Shown: positions 1 to 10,087, counted from the first letter of the stretch. The stretch: 64,000 nt of DNA from an uncultured Opitutia bacterium (GCA_903919185.1 CAIXHF010000007.1:1-64000); one strand, 5' to 3'. The notes: a model not told the origin generated them from the letters alone. Program-made: numbers and translations.

Positions 1-1071
1 ATAACCGGCACGGTGGAAGGACGTTTGATTAGGTGAGTCGGGGAAGAGCCCCGGCTCGAGGCAGAAGCCGTGGCGGTAATTGAACTTTCGTTCCGCGCGA
101 CCAGTGATTGATCCATCGAGAAAATTGCCGGCGTAGAACTGAATCCCCGGGGCGTCGGTGAGGACTTCCAGCGAACGTCCAGAACTAGCTTCCGTGACGC
201 GGGCAGCGAGGCGGAGGCCGGCGGGGCTGCCGAGGTCGAAGCAATGGTCGTAGCCGCCGGCCAAGCGGAGTTGGCGGTGCTCGGCGTTAATATCTTGGCC
301 GATGCGACGCGCGTGGCGGAAGTCGAAGGGCGTGCCCTCAACGGTGGCACGTTCGCCCGTCGCAATCAACGTGGCGTCGGTCGGGATGAAGCGTTCCGCT
401 GGAATCGTCAGCGTGTGATCAAGGATGTCCCCCTTGCCGGCGAGGTTGAAGAACGCGTGGTTCGTTAGGTTGCACAGCGTCGGCGCATCCGTCGCTCCGG
501 CGAAGTCGATACGCAGTTCGTTGGAGTCGTGGGGCAGGGTGTAGGTGGCCGCGACCGTGAGGTTTCCGGGGTAGCCTTCGTCGCCCGCTGGGCTGAGGTG
601 GGTGAAGCGTACGGCGGTGGCCCCGCTGACGGACAGGACCTCCGCGGACCAGACTTGCGTGTGCATGGCGTGGGTGCCGCCGTGGAGGTGTTGGCCGTTG
701 TTATTTTGGGTTACTTGGAAGTCCTGTCCATCGATGGTAAAACGGCCGGCCCGGAGACGGTTGGCGTAGCGACCGACGGTGCTACCGAGGTAGGCGTTGT
801 GGTGGACGTAACCATCGACGTGGTCGTGGCCCAAGGTGACCTCGCCGACTTGGCCCCGGCGGTCGGGTAAGCGGACGGAGGTGAGGGTGGCGCCGTATTC
901 ACTGATCGCCACGCTCATGCCGCGTCCGTTGTTCAAGACGTGGAGGCGGACAGGCTTGCCGTTGACCTGGCCGTGGATGCGCGACCGATGACCGGAGACG
1001 CGCTGGCGAGCGAAGGCGACGACGAGCCCAATCAGGGAAAGAACGGCGACGGCAAACAAGGCTAGGTCCAT
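1..1071 (-). CDS. galM: Aldose 1-epimerase (GalM family) with N-terminal membrane/signal segment; C-terminus runs off left edge
   Basis: Manual minus-strand translation from ATG at 1071: MDLALFAVAVLSLIGLVVAFARQRV...ISEYGATLTSVRLPDRRGQVGEVTLGHDHVDGYVHHNAYLGSTVGRYANRLRAGRF...LEPGLFPDSPNQTSFHRAGY; open to position 1, so absent from the ORF track. Confidence 0.88.
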   Translation of the reverse strand, partial: MDLALFAVAVLSLIGLVVAFARQRVSGHRSRIHGQVNGKPVRLHVLNNGRGMSVAISEYGATLTSVRLPDRRGQVGEVTLGHDHVDGYVHHNAYLGSTVGRYANRLRAGRFTIDGQDFQVTQNNNGQHLHGGTHAMHTQVWSAEVLSVSGATAVRFTHLSPAGDEGYPGNLTVAATYTLPHDSNELRIDFAGATDAPTLCNLTNHAFFNLAGKGDILDHTLTIPAERFIPTDATLIATGERATVEGTPFDFRHARRIGQDINAEHRQLRLAGGYDHCFDLGSPAGLRLAARVTEASSGRSLEVLTDAPGIQFYAGNFLDGSITGRAERKFNYRHGFCLEPGLFPDSPNQTSFHRAGY

Positions 1072-1106
1072 GCCCACAAGTTGGTGGGCAGGCGGGTCAG
1101 AGCCAA

Positions 1107-1132
1107 GAAAAAGCCCCGCGGTGGCGGGGCTT
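1107..1132 (-). terminator. Rho-independent terminator downstream of ctp
   Basis: GCCCCGC-GGTG-GCGGGGC hairpin with A-run on + strand (T-run on - strand) just after the minus-strand stop at 1140. Confidence 0.75.
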
Positions 1133-1139
1133 CGTAGGC

Positions 1140-3341
1140 TTATTTGGTGGTCTCGGCTGGCTTGGCGCCGAGGGCCTTGGTCCAGTCGGCCGCAATCCGG
1201 ACCGCTTCCTGGAGCTGGATATCGTAGTCGGGCCAGTCTTCGTCTTCGAGTGGGTCGCGGACGCGCGACATACGCTTCGACTTACTAGTCCACTCGGCCC
1301 CTTCCTTTTTCTCCTGCTCGAGGGCGGCGTCTAGTTTCACGTCGGTGGTCTTGATCGCTTTGGTCGCTAGCAGGGAGAGTTCCTTGCGCACCTGCTCACG
1401 GAAGACGAGGTCATCGCTGCGCTCTTGGCGGCGCTGGTCAAGGGAGAGGGAGACTTCCTTGCGGACCTGCCGGCTCTTGGTCCACTCGATGGAATGGGTC
1501 AGTGTGAGAAATTCCGGCATTTCGGCCTGACGCTTAGCGGAAGCATCGCCCAGCAGTTTGACTAGGCCGTCGGAGAGTTTGGCCTTCAGCCAATCGCCTT
1601 CATCGGGCTTCGTGAGGGAGGGTGGAATGGAGTCCCACGCCAACGGATGCTCTAGGTCGGATTCTGCCACGGGTAGAACCGAGAAGACGGACGGCACGAC
1701 GATATCGGCCGGGACGCCCTTGAGTTGGATAGAGGAACCGCTGGGGGCATACCATTTTTGGATGGTCACCTTGACGGCGGACTTCACGTCGAGCCCGCGG
1801 AAGACGCGGTTTAATTCGATGATATTCTGGACCGAGCCCTTGCCGTGGGTCGTCGTATCGCCAACGACGAGGGCGCGGTGGTGGTCTTTCATGGCACCGC
1901 AGAAGATTTCCGATGCGGAAGCGGAGAGCTTTGACGTGAGCACGATGAGCGGTCCATTCCAAGCGACCATTTCATTTTCATCGCGGTAGTCTTCGATTCG
2001 TCCTTGGCTGTCGCGGACCTGGAGGATGGAGCCCTTAGGAATGAATAAGCCAGAGAGGTCGACGGCTTCAGTCAGGAGGCCGCCCCCGTTTTTACGGAGG
2101 TCCATGATGAGGGCCTTAATGCCGAGCTTCTTCATCTTCTCGATCAGCTGTTCGACGTCCTTGGTCGGGCTAGAGCCCGTGCCGTCGGGGTTCTTGCCGT
2201 AGAAGGCGGGGAGATCGATGACGCCGACGGTCACGTTGCCGTTGCCGTTCGGGGCCTCGAAGCAACGGGCGGAAGCCATCTGGCCGACGAGCTTGATTTG
2301 ATCGCGCTTGAGGGCGACCGTCTTACGGACGCCGGCGGTATCGATGAGCAATTTGACGGTGGTGCCTTGCTTGCCGCGGATACGGCTGATCGCCTTCTGC
2401 AGGCGGAGGCCGACGATGTCATCCATTTCGCCCGCTTCGCCTTGGCCGACGGCGATGATGCGGTCACCCGTCTTCACTTGGCCGGAGAGGTCAAGCGGGC
2501 CGCCTGGAAGTACTTCCTTGATGGTGCAGTAGCCATCTTCGTCCGACAGGGTGGCACCAATACCGCACAGCGAGTTGCGCATCGCGATCTCGAACTCCTC
2601 GAGCGACTGTTGAGAGAAGAAGATTGAGTGTGGATCGTACTGCGTGGAGTAGGCGTTAAGGAAAAGCTCTTCCACTTCCTGCGGGTCAAACGTCAGGTAG
2701 ATGCGAATCTTTTCGTAACGCTTCTTCAGGCGGGCGACGGCTTCCTTGACCTTCTCCGGCGTGATAACTGGGGCCGTCGTCTCATGCGAAGGCTTGGCTT
2801 TGGGCCCGCCGGTGGTGCCTGGCTTATCTTCACCGAGTAGTTCGGAGAGGATATCGAGGCGGAGGCGCCGGGCCCAGAGGTCATCGGCATCGGCATCGCT
2901 CGCTGGCCAGCTGCCCTTCCGGCGGTCGGTCGGGAAGACGCCGGGTTGGCTGAGGTCGATTGGTTGGTTGAGGGCGGCGAGGGCTTCGTCCGTCCGCAGG
3001 ACGACCTTGGCCTTGAAGGCCTTGTAGATTTCAAACGCCGGCGTCAGGTTACCGCGCTGTAAATAGAGATCGAGGCTCTTGGCGTAGCGAGCGGTGAACT
3101 CATCGACTTCCTTCTGCGTGAAGTACATTTTCGCTGGGTCGAGGCTTTCGAAGTAAGTCTTGATAACTTCGTTGGTATCGATCGACGACATCTCCTTTTT
3201 GCTGATGTGGAGCTTCTCGAGCAACGCGACGGTCGCCCGGGTCTCGTTCTGCATGAGCTCCGTCGTCGTGTAGTTCTGGGTCGTCTGACCGAAGGCGGCA
3301 GCCGACAGCAGGACCAGCAAAGACGGGGGAAGGAATCGCAT
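1140..3341 (-). CDS. ctpA: Carboxy-terminal (tail-specific) processing protease, S41 family with PDZ
   Basis: PDZ-like region, SKLSASASEIFCGAMKDHHRALVVGDTTTHGKGSVQ catalytic region, N-terminal signal peptide, C-terminal Tsp-like extension. Confidence 0.9.
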   Translation of the reverse strand: MRFLPPSLLVLLSAAAFGQTTQNYTTTELMQNETRATVALLEKLHISKKEMSSIDTNEVIKTYFESLDPAKMYFTQKEVDEFTARYAKSLDLYLQRGNLTPAFEIYKAFKAKVVLRTDEALAALNQPIDLSQPGVFPTDRRKGSWPASDADADDLWARRLRLDILSELLGEDKPGTTGGPKAKPSHETTAPVITPEKVKEAVARLKKRYEKIRIYLTFDPQEVEELFLNAYSTQYDPHSIFFSQQSLEEFEIAMRNSLCGIGATLSDEDGYCTIKEVLPGGPLDLSGQVKTGDRIIAVGQGEAGEMDDIVGLRLQKAISRIRGKQGTTVKLLIDTAGVRKTVALKRDQIKLVGQMASARCFEAPNGNGNVTVGVIDLPAFYGKNPDGTGSSPTKDVEQLIEKMKKLGIKALIMDLRKNGGGLLTEAVDLSGLFIPKGSILQVRDSQGRIEDYRDENEMVAWNGPLIVLTSKLSASASEIFCGAMKDHHRALVVGDTTTHGKGSVQNIIELNRVFRGLDVKSAVKVTIQKWYAPSGSSIQLKGVPADIVVPSVFSVLPVAESDLEHPLAWDSIPPSLTKPDEGDWLKAKLSDGLVKLLGDASAKRQAEMPEFLTLTHSIEWTKSRQVRKEVSLSLDQRRQERSDDLVFREQVRKELSLLATKAIKTTDVKLDAALEQEKKEGAEWTSKSKRMSRVRDPLEDEDWPDYDIQLQEAVRIAADWTKALGAKPAETTK

Positions 3342-3352
3342 AGTGGGGGTAT

Positions 3353-4267
3353 TCAGCGGAGGCGGGCGCTGAGTTCTTCAAGTTTGCGTTTCTCGCTCTC
3401 CGTGAGCGAGCCGAAACCCTTCTCGGAGATCTTATCCAGCAAGTGGTCGAGCTCCGCCCGGGCTTGGCCCCGCGAAAGTCCGCCCGTAGAGCTTTTGGTG
3501 GCTGTTTCGGGGTGGTAGGCTTCAGGGGAGGCGGACATGGGCTGGCTTTGTACGACGTAAGCGCCGCCGGCCTCTGGAATTGTCCGTCCCAACCAGCGCC
3601 ACATGAGCCAACCTGAAAATAAACCGCCTAAATGGGCCGAATGGGCGATGGCTTCTTCGGGGTTCATCTCCCAGGCGGGATTCCAGAAGGTCCACTCATG
3701 CCGGCTGGGGAGTTCGAGGAAGACCCAGCCGAGCGTCGCGAGGCCGGCGGAGAAAATCAGGACCCAGCGGGCCTTGATGTTCACCGGGAAGAAAAGAATC
3801 AGCAACGAGATGATGTTCTCTAGTCGGTCGAGCAGGGCGACGACCATCAACGCGTAGACGCCGCCGGAGATACCCAGTAGGTGCACATTACTGCGTGGCC
3901 CACCGACTCCCGTGAGCCACCAGACGATGGCTCCGAGGAGGACGCCACCGAGGAGTGTTTGTAGGTACGCGCGGCGCCCGTAGCTTTCTTCAACGAGGTT
4001 GCCCAACCACCAGAGGCCGAAGGCGTTCATTAAGAAATGCCAAGGCCCGCCATGGACCAGCGCATAGGTCAGCCATTGCCAGGCTTGGGGCGCGGCATTG
4101 TTTAACTCCAGTGGTTCCAGGAAGTTGTAGCCCTTGAAGCGCGTGCTCCAGTCAATCAGGCCGAGGATACCAAAGGCCAGCAGCACCCCGAGCGTCCAAG
4201 CCGTCGCAGTCAGCTGCCGGCGTTCCGGCGTGCTGTCGCGCATGTAGGCTCGGTCACCGATGCCCAC
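3353..4267 (-). CDS. Rhomboid family intramembrane serine protease
   Basis: HGGPWHFLMNAFGLWWLG, GISGGVYAL (catalytic Ser) and SAHLGGLFSGWL (catalytic His); multiple TM segments. Confidence 0.88.
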   Translation of the reverse strand: MGIGDRAYMRDSTPERRQLTATAWTLGVLLAFGILGLIDWSTRFKGYNFLEPLELNNAAPQAWQWLTYALVHGGPWHFLMNAFGLWWLGNLVEESYGRRAYLQTLLGGVLLGAIVWWLTGVGGPRSNVHLLGISGGVYALMVVALLDRLENIISLLILFFPVNIKARWVLIFSAGLATLGWVFLELPSRHEWTFWNPAWEMNPEEAIAHSAHLGGLFSGWLMWRWLGRTIPEAGGAYVVQSQPMSASPEAYHPETATKSSTGGLSRGQARAELDHLLDKISEKGFGSLTESEKRKLEELSARLR

Positions 4268-4279
4268 GGCTGGTTCGGC

Positions 4280-4888
4280 TTAGAGCTTCTTCACGATCTC
4301 GTCGGCGAGGCCATACTCGATGGCCTCCTCGGCGGTCATGTAGAAGTCGCGGTCGGTGTCCTTGGTGACTTTTTCAATCTTTTGCTTCGAGGCCTTCGCA
4401 AGGATTTCGTTCAGTTCGGAGCGGAGACGTTCCATCTCCAAGGCCTGGATGTGGATGTCCACGGCCGGGGCTTGGATGCGTCCCATGATGAGGGGCTGGT
4501 GAATCATCACGCGGGCGTGCGGGAAGACGAGGCGCTTGCCCTTGCCCTTGGGCGCCTGGAGGAGGATTGAGCCCATCGAGGCGGCCATGCCAGTGACGAC
4601 GACCGTGACGGGCGAGCTGATGAGGCGGATGGTGTCGTAGACAGCCATGCCCGCGGTGATCGAGCCGCCCGGGGTGTTGATATAGAAAGTGATATCCTTA
4701 CCGGGATCCGAGGTCTCCAGGTAGAGGAGCTTCTCCACGATGTCCTTGGCGGAGGCATCGTCGACGGCGCCCCAGAGGAAGAGCTTACGCTGTTCCAGGA
4801 ACTTCTTCTGGATAAGCATCGCGCTGGGCGAAGCTTCCTTGGGAGCTGCGGGGGTCTTCTCGTCCTCGTCTTCGTCGTCGTGAGCCAT
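4280..4888 (-). CDS. clpP: ATP-dependent Clp protease proteolytic subunit
   Basis: GMAASMGSILL, RVMIHQPL and DRDFYMTAEEAIEYGLADEIV motifs; start chosen at MAHDDEDEDEK (ORF open to 4966). Confidence 0.92.
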   Translation of the reverse strand: MAHDDEDEDEKTPAAPKEASPSAMLIQKKFLEQRKLFLWGAVDDASAKDIVEKLLYLETSDPGKDITFYINTPGGSITAGMAVYDTIRLISSPVTVVVTGMAASMGSILLQAPKGKGKRLVFPHARVMIHQPLIMGRIQAPAVDIHIQALEMERLRSELNEILAKASKQKIEKVTKDTDRDFYMTAEEAIEYGLADEIVKKL

Positions 4889-5055
4889 GGGAAGCGTTAA
4901 CTTGGCACAAAAGGGAGCGGAGGCAAGCGTCTCGAGGAGGGTTTTTATGCACAATTCTTGGCTCAATCCTTAGCGTGTGGGGTCGAAATCTGGGTTTGCC
5001 CAGCCCTCGTGCCGCTGGCGCTTGCGCCGAGGCCAGACTTCCGACTAATGGGGGC

Positions 5056-6126
5056 GTGCTTTCCGTTCGTGTCACTGGTCTGCGTCGGCGCCTTGGTTCT
5101 GCCGAGGTCCTGAGCGGCGTCGACCTCGCCGTTGAGGCCGGGACGCTCTACTGCCTCGTGGGCCCTTCGGGGAGCGGCAAGACGACGTTACTGAAAATCC
5201 TGGCTGGTCAGTCGGAGTCAGATGGCGGCCTGGTCCTCCTGGGTGGCAAGGACCTCAAGGCCCTCGACCCGCGTGACCGGGCGACGGCGATGGTCTTCCA
5301 GAACTACGCTTTATTTCCGCACCTGACGGCCCTCGAGAACGTCGCTTTTGGCCTGGAGGCCTTGGGTTTAACGGAGTCGGCAATCCGGACCCATGCCCTC
5401 GAGGCGCTGACGGCCGTCGGGGCGGAGGCTTGGGCTATGCGTCGCCCACAGGAACTTTCCGGCGGCCAGCAGCAACGCATCGCCTTGGCCCGGGCCTTAG
5501 CCGCGAAGCCGAAACTACTCCTGCTCGACGAGCCTCTGAGTAATCTCGATGCCGCGGCGCGCATAGAACTCCGGGATCGGCTGCGAGCGCTCGTTCGCTC
5601 GCAGGGCTTGACGGTCATCTGCGTACTCCATGACCAGAAGGACGCGCTGGCGATGGCGGATCAGTTGGGTGTGATGCGGCAGGGCAAGATTATCCAGTCA
5701 GGTGCACCCATTGACGTGTATCGTCGGCCGGTCGACAGTTGGACTGCTACCTTCCTGGGTTCGGCCAATCTTTTTCCAGGGACGGTCGTGCATGCGGCCG
5801 CGGGCGAATTCATCGCGAGCACTGCTCTAGGTGAAGTGCGCGGGGCACTCTCCCAGCCGGCGCAGCCGCCAGCGGTCGGTGCAACGCTCGTCGTCTGCAT
5901 CCGCCCCGAATGCCTGCACCTGGATGCAATGGCGCCAGATGAGAATGCCTTCGCGGGCAAGGTCACGGACTCGCTATTCCAAGGCGATCTTGCGGTCCAT
6001 CGGTTCACGACCCCCGCCGGACTGGTCTTGCAGGTGGCGGAGCTCAACCCCCGCCAGCGGCTGGGTTCCAAGGCGACGGTCTATGCCTGGGCGGAGCCCG
6101 AAGACGTAGTTGGCTTAGTAAAATAG
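5056..6126 (+). CDS. ABC transporter ATP-binding protein (PotA/FbpC-like, with TOBE-like C-terminus)
   Basis: Walker A GPSGSGKTT, LSGGQQQRIALARAL, LLLLDEPLSNLD; start uncertain (ORF open from 4975, GTG at 5056 favoured). Confidence 0.85.
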   Translation: MLSVRVTGLRRRLGSAEVLSGVDLAVEAGTLYCLVGPSGSGKTTLLKILAGQSESDGGLVLLGGKDLKALDPRDRATAMVFQNYALFPHLTALENVAFGLEALGLTESAIRTHALEALTAVGAEAWAMRRPQELSGGQQQRIALARALAAKPKLLLLDEPLSNLDAAARIELRDRLRALVRSQGLTVICVLHDQKDALAMADQLGVMRQGKIIQSGAPIDVYRRPVDSWTATFLGSANLFPGTVVHAAAGEFIASTALGEVRGALSQPAQPPAVGATLVVCIRPECLHLDAMAPDENAFAGKVTDSLFQGDLAVHRFTTPAGLVLQVAELNPRQRLGSKATVYAWAEPEDVVGLVK

Positions 6127-6205
6127 GCTTTAAAAGCGTTTAGTAATGGCCGTGGAGGGGGTGGAGCGGGGTTGCGTTTTATCGTAATGGGTATTTAGTA
6201 CGTTT

Positions 6206-9200
6206 GTGGACCACCCCGCCCACCAGACTGTCGCCCGACGCCCCGGCTTTTCGCTGGTGCTGTCGTTGATGGTGACTGCTGTCCTAGTCCTCACGCTGAT
6301 CGTCCTCGCCAGTTTCATCCGCGTGGAGTCGCAGCTCGCCTATAATCGGCATGCGGTGTTGCGCGCCCGCCTGAATGCCTTGGCCTCGATGCGGCTCGCG
6401 GGGGCTGCCTTGCAACAGTTTGTCGGTCCAGACACCCGGGTCACGGCACCTTCGTCACTCTTTGAGGACCCCGCTGTCACGACCGGTCAGTATACTTATC
6501 CAGTGCTGGGTGTTTGGCAAAGCTGGCAGGGCCGTGACCACGATACGGGCGGGCGTTACGCGGGTCGCCCGTATCGGCCGGACTATAATTTCAAAGCCAC
6601 CAACTACACGGATAACTTCGGGGTAATTGGATCCGGTCGATTCCTGACCTGGCTGACGTCTTCGTCGTTTGGGTATTACGTGGCGGCGTTGACGCCGCCC
6701 CCGCCGACTCCGCCGCCGGTGGTGATTGTTCCGAAACCCGTGGTTCCAGGCGTGCCTGGGACGATACCGCCACCCCCACCGCCCCCCGCGCCGCCGCCGA
6801 ACAAGCCGACGCCACCGCCCGTCAACCCGAAGCCGACCGCTCCGCCGAAGGTCACCCCCGCTTACGATTCGTCTGCCCTCGGGCCTTGGCGTTTTGCAGC
6901 TATCCGGCCGCCGTTCGGCCACTTCAACTACATCTCACCTTTGGTGGGTCCAGCCACCACGGCCGTGCCGACGGGTCGAATCTATCTGACCCCGAACGCC
7001 TTTCCCGATGGGACCGGAGCTTTCGCTTGGTGGATCTCGGGCGAAAACCAAAAGGCCCTGCTGCATCCAGCCGACAATCCAGCGGCGCCCGCGCCCACCA
7101 TCGATGAGGCCATGCAGCGCGTGCGTACTTATGGGAATACCGACTTGGCCGCCCTTGGCCTGGTCGGAACTTCCCCCGGCACTTCCTTGCCGACCCGTGG
7201 CACCGCCGCGCTCGTGCCGGTGGCGACCGTTGGTAAGTCCGGCTTCCATGACTACACGACTTACTCCGTTGGGTTGCTCACGAACACCGCTAACGGTGGC
7301 GTCCGGAAGGACTTATCGTTACTCGCCGAAACGTGGGATTGGATGGACGAAGTGGACCCCCGTCGTGAGGTGAAGTTGCCGCTGTTCCGGGCTCGTCCCC
7401 GGGTGGCGGCTTCGTCGGCGGCCGTTGCGGACCTCTATTATGCGCGTCCTAAGTCCACGGAAGTAGAGGCGACTGCAGCTGGTAATCGCGGCCGCCATAC
7501 CTTGATGTACTGGTGGTCCGATTACGGTTCCAGTGGCGGCTCGACGAGTTACAACGCCGGGACCTTTGGGTCGTTGACGTATATTCCACCAATCCGCAGC
7601 TGGAATACCTTGGTCGACTACACCTTGCAGTATCGCAAAGCCGTCGTGAACCGGAGCGCGGGTGGTTTGGTCGAGATGGCGCCGTCGCAAGCGGGCAGTA
7701 GCCCGCTCTTCAGTTACCACGAAACGGTTTACCGGCAGCCGGTCGTCGCCCGCGTGCAGTTCGTCTTTGCGCAAGCCGCCACCGATAGTGGCGTTCTCGA
7801 CGGCACGCAGTGTCGGGCCATCTTGGCTCAGCCCGTCGTCACGGTTTGGAATCCCTATAACGTCCGGATGAAAGTAAAGAATTTCTCGCTGACAATGAAG
7901 GGGAATAGCCTGCCCGTGGCTTTCGAGTTATCGCCGGTTTCTACTGCGGGTGGACCGATACCCATGGGCTCGTGGTTCAACGGCAACTGGGGTTCGTTGG
8001 GCCTATCCTTGCAGGATCCCTCGGGGCAGATCGACCTCATGCCGGGAGAGACCCGGGTCTTTTCTGCGTCGACCGAAAGTGCCCAGCTCTCGCTCGCCTC
8101 GCCTAGCTCCGTCAGCCTGCCGTTAACTCCGGGGTATGCGGCCGGTCGCCCGATTGGCCTCTTTTTAAACTTGGAGAACCTGCAGGGCAGTACGCGTATC
8201 TCTGCACGCATGCTCAAGATGAATACGGGGCGCGATGCCATCGCGGCAGATATCAATATTCCGGGATGGACGCGCGGGACGCCGATTCGACTGAGCTTCC
8301 GTAATAATGACCCCATCGCGGCGGCCTTCATCTTTACGACGCTATATGGACCCGACGATCCGCCTGGCCCCGAGGCGACTTTGGTCGACGTGCGGACCAG
8401 CCCTCGTCCGTTTGGGACTTTCTCTTTCGGTCTACGGGCGGCTAATGACGGCACGGTGAAACTCGACCGGGGTGTTGTTTCCCGCGGCACAATCCAGTCC
8501 AGTCCGTTCTCGGGCTATACGGAGCTCGGAGATAAGTCACGTGAGGTGCTCACGGACCTATCGCCGACGACTAATCAGGTGACCGCCCTCGGCGATGGTA
8601 TCCAATATCAAGGGGCACTCCACCCAGTGAACGCACCGTTTGACCTCTACTACCGTCCGCTGACCGGCTGGATGGATAGCTACGCGCCGCAGGTCGACGC
8701 TGGTCAGCGTGGGTTTATTGTTTCCGGGTTGGATGCCTCCAGCGGCTTAAGCCGAGCGGTCGTGGCGGAACTGCCGACGGTCCCGCCCCTGTCGCTCGCT
8801 GACTTGCAAGGGTGGGATGCGCGTGGCTTCAATCCTGCCCCGCCATTTCAATACGGCTTGATTGGTAATTCCGATGCCTCGCCGATTCTGCCCGCCGAGG
8901 ACGTCGTCGGCCGTTGGTTTGATAACGCTGGTAATTACCACCTCCGCACGGAGCTCTCGACGACTTTCTTGCAGCACGACGATAGTTTTTGCCTGAACCA
9001 CGTGCTCTTTGATGATTGGTTTGTTTCTTCGCTCGCTCCCGATCAGTCCGCCTGGGACCGTCTTAACGCCTCCGCGACTGGCAGTCAGGTCGTCGCTGAA
9101 CTTAAGCTATCCTATCAAAAATACTTGGCTGGCAAACCTATGCCTAATGGGTGCTATTCTTTGGGTGCAGATGCACCGAACTTTTCGCCAGACAGCGTGG

Positions 9201-10087
9201 ATGCGACGAAGTTCCCGGACGCTTATCTCCGCTTCGGTGCCTACCTGACGGTCCCCGGACAGTTCAACGTGAACAGCTGCTCTGTGCCAGCTTGGCGGGC
9301 GGTCCTCGGGCACTTACGCGACCAACAGGTGCCCGTGGCCAAGACCGCGTCGGGTGATGTCGCCCTCGAGAAGTCGCGCCACCCGATTCCGCGCATGTTG
9401 CCATCCCCGGAAGCTTCGACCAGCAGCGGCACCCCGGCGGCGGCCCTGACGGGTTTCGCTGCCTTGACGGATGCACAGTTAAATCAACTGGCCATCGAAA
9501 TCGTCAAGCAGGTGCGTGCCCGCGGCCCGTTCCTTTCGCTCTCCGAATTCGTCAATCGTCGGCTGCGGCTCTACGACGGCACGGACAAGGATTTGGCGCT
9601 CAATGGCGCTCTGCAGGCGGCGTTGAAGGACTTGGAGCAGAAGCCGGCACTCCATCCCGCCGCGCGGGCCGCTGCGTTGGGTAAGCCGACGACCCCGCCG
9701 GGGGATGATCGCTTGTCGCCGGCCGGTTACCCGAGTGATTACATCAACCCGCGCGCCTCCGTCGGTAACTCAACGCATGGTTTGCCTGGCTGGCCTCGGC
9801 AGGCCGATTTACTGCGTGGTTTGGCCCCGATCATTTCCGTTCGGGATGACACCTTCATCGTGCGTTGCCTTGGTGAATCCCCGCACGGCGAGGGCACTGC
9901 CCGTGCTTGGTGTGAGGCGGTCTATCAACGCGTGCCCGAATACGTCGATAGCCGGATTCCGGCTTACGAGGCACCCTTAGGTGATAAGCCTGATCCGACC
10001 AAGCCGACCGTTGGCTTGGTGAACACCGTGCTTGGTCGCCGGGTTAAGTTAGTATCCTTTCGCTGGCTGCGCTTCGACGAAATCTAA
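6206..10087 (+). CDS. Very large secreted/pseudopilin-like protein, resembles Verru_Chthon cassette protein A
   Basis: GTG start; N-terminal GFSLVLSLMVTAVLVLTLIVLASFIRVESQLAY prepilin-like segment, Pro-rich tract, late SLSEFVNRRL region; 1293 aa. Confidence 0.6.
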   Translation: MDHPAHQTVARRPGFSLVLSLMVTAVLVLTLIVLASFIRVESQLAYNRHAVLRARLNALASMRLAGAALQQFVGPDTRVTAPSSLFEDPAVTTGQYTYPVLGVWQSWQGRDHDTGGRYAGRPYRPDYNFKATNYTDNFGVIGSGRFLTWLTSSSFGYYVAALTPPPPTPPPVVIVPKPVVPGVPGTIPPPPPPPAPPPNKPTPPPVNPKPTAPPKVTPAYDSSALGPWRFAAIRPPFGHFNYISPLVGPATTAVPTGRIYLTPNAFPDGTGAFAWWISGENQKALLHPADNPAAPAPTIDEAMQRVRTYGNTDLAALGLVGTSPGTSLPTRGTAALVPVATVGKSGFHDYTTYSVGLLTNTANGGVRKDLSLLAETWDWMDEVDPRREVKLPLFRARPRVAASSAAVADLYYARPKSTEVEATAAGNRGRHTLMYWWSDYGSSGGSTSYNAGTFGSLTYIPPIRSWNTLVDYTLQYRKAVVNRSAGGLVEMAPSQAGSSPLFSYHETVYRQPVVARVQFVFAQAATDSGVLDGTQCRAILAQPVVTVWNPYNVRMKVKNFSLTMKGNSLPVAFELSPVSTAGGPIPMGSWFNGNWGSLGLSLQDPSGQIDLMPGETRVFSASTESAQLSLASPSSVSLPLTPGYAAGRPIGLFLNLENLQGSTRISARMLKMNTGRDAIAADINIPGWTRGTPIRLSFRNNDPIAAAFIFTTLYGPDDPPGPEATLVDVRTSPRPFGTFSFGLRAANDGTVKLDRGVVSRGTIQSSPFSGYTELGDKSREVLTDLSPTTNQVTALGDGIQYQGALHPVNAPFDLYYRPLTGWMDSYAPQVDAGQRGFIVSGLDASSGLSRAVVAELPTVPPLSLADLQGWDARGFNPAPPFQYGLIGNSDASPILPAEDVVGRWFDNAGNYHLRTELSTTFLQHDDSFCLNHVLFDDWFVSSLAPDQSAWDRLNASATGSQVVAELKLSYQKYLAGKPMPNGCYSLGADAPNFSPDSVDATKFPDAYLRFGAYLTVPGQFNVNSCSVPAWRAVLGHLRDQQVPVAKTASGDVALEKSRHPIPRMLPSPEASTSSGTPAAALTGFAALTDAQLNQLAIEIVKQVRARGPFLSLSEFVNRRLRLYDGTDKDLALNGALQAALKDLEQKPALHPAARAAALGKPTTPPGDDRLSPAGYPSDYINPRASVGNSTHGLPGWPRQADLLRGLAPIISVRDDTFIVRCLGESPHGEGTARAWCEAVYQRVPEYVDSRIPAYEAPLGDKPDPTKPTVGLVNTVLGRRVKLVSFRWLRFDEI

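Noticed and set aside
6694-6860. C/G-rich CCGCC-type repetitive tract
   Set aside because: Explained as the coding sequence for a proline-rich linker, not a separate repeat element.
6455-6922. 155-aa minus-strand Arg-rich ORF
   Set aside because: Antisense of the Pro-rich linker of the 6206-10087 gene (CCG/CGG repeats), not a real gene.
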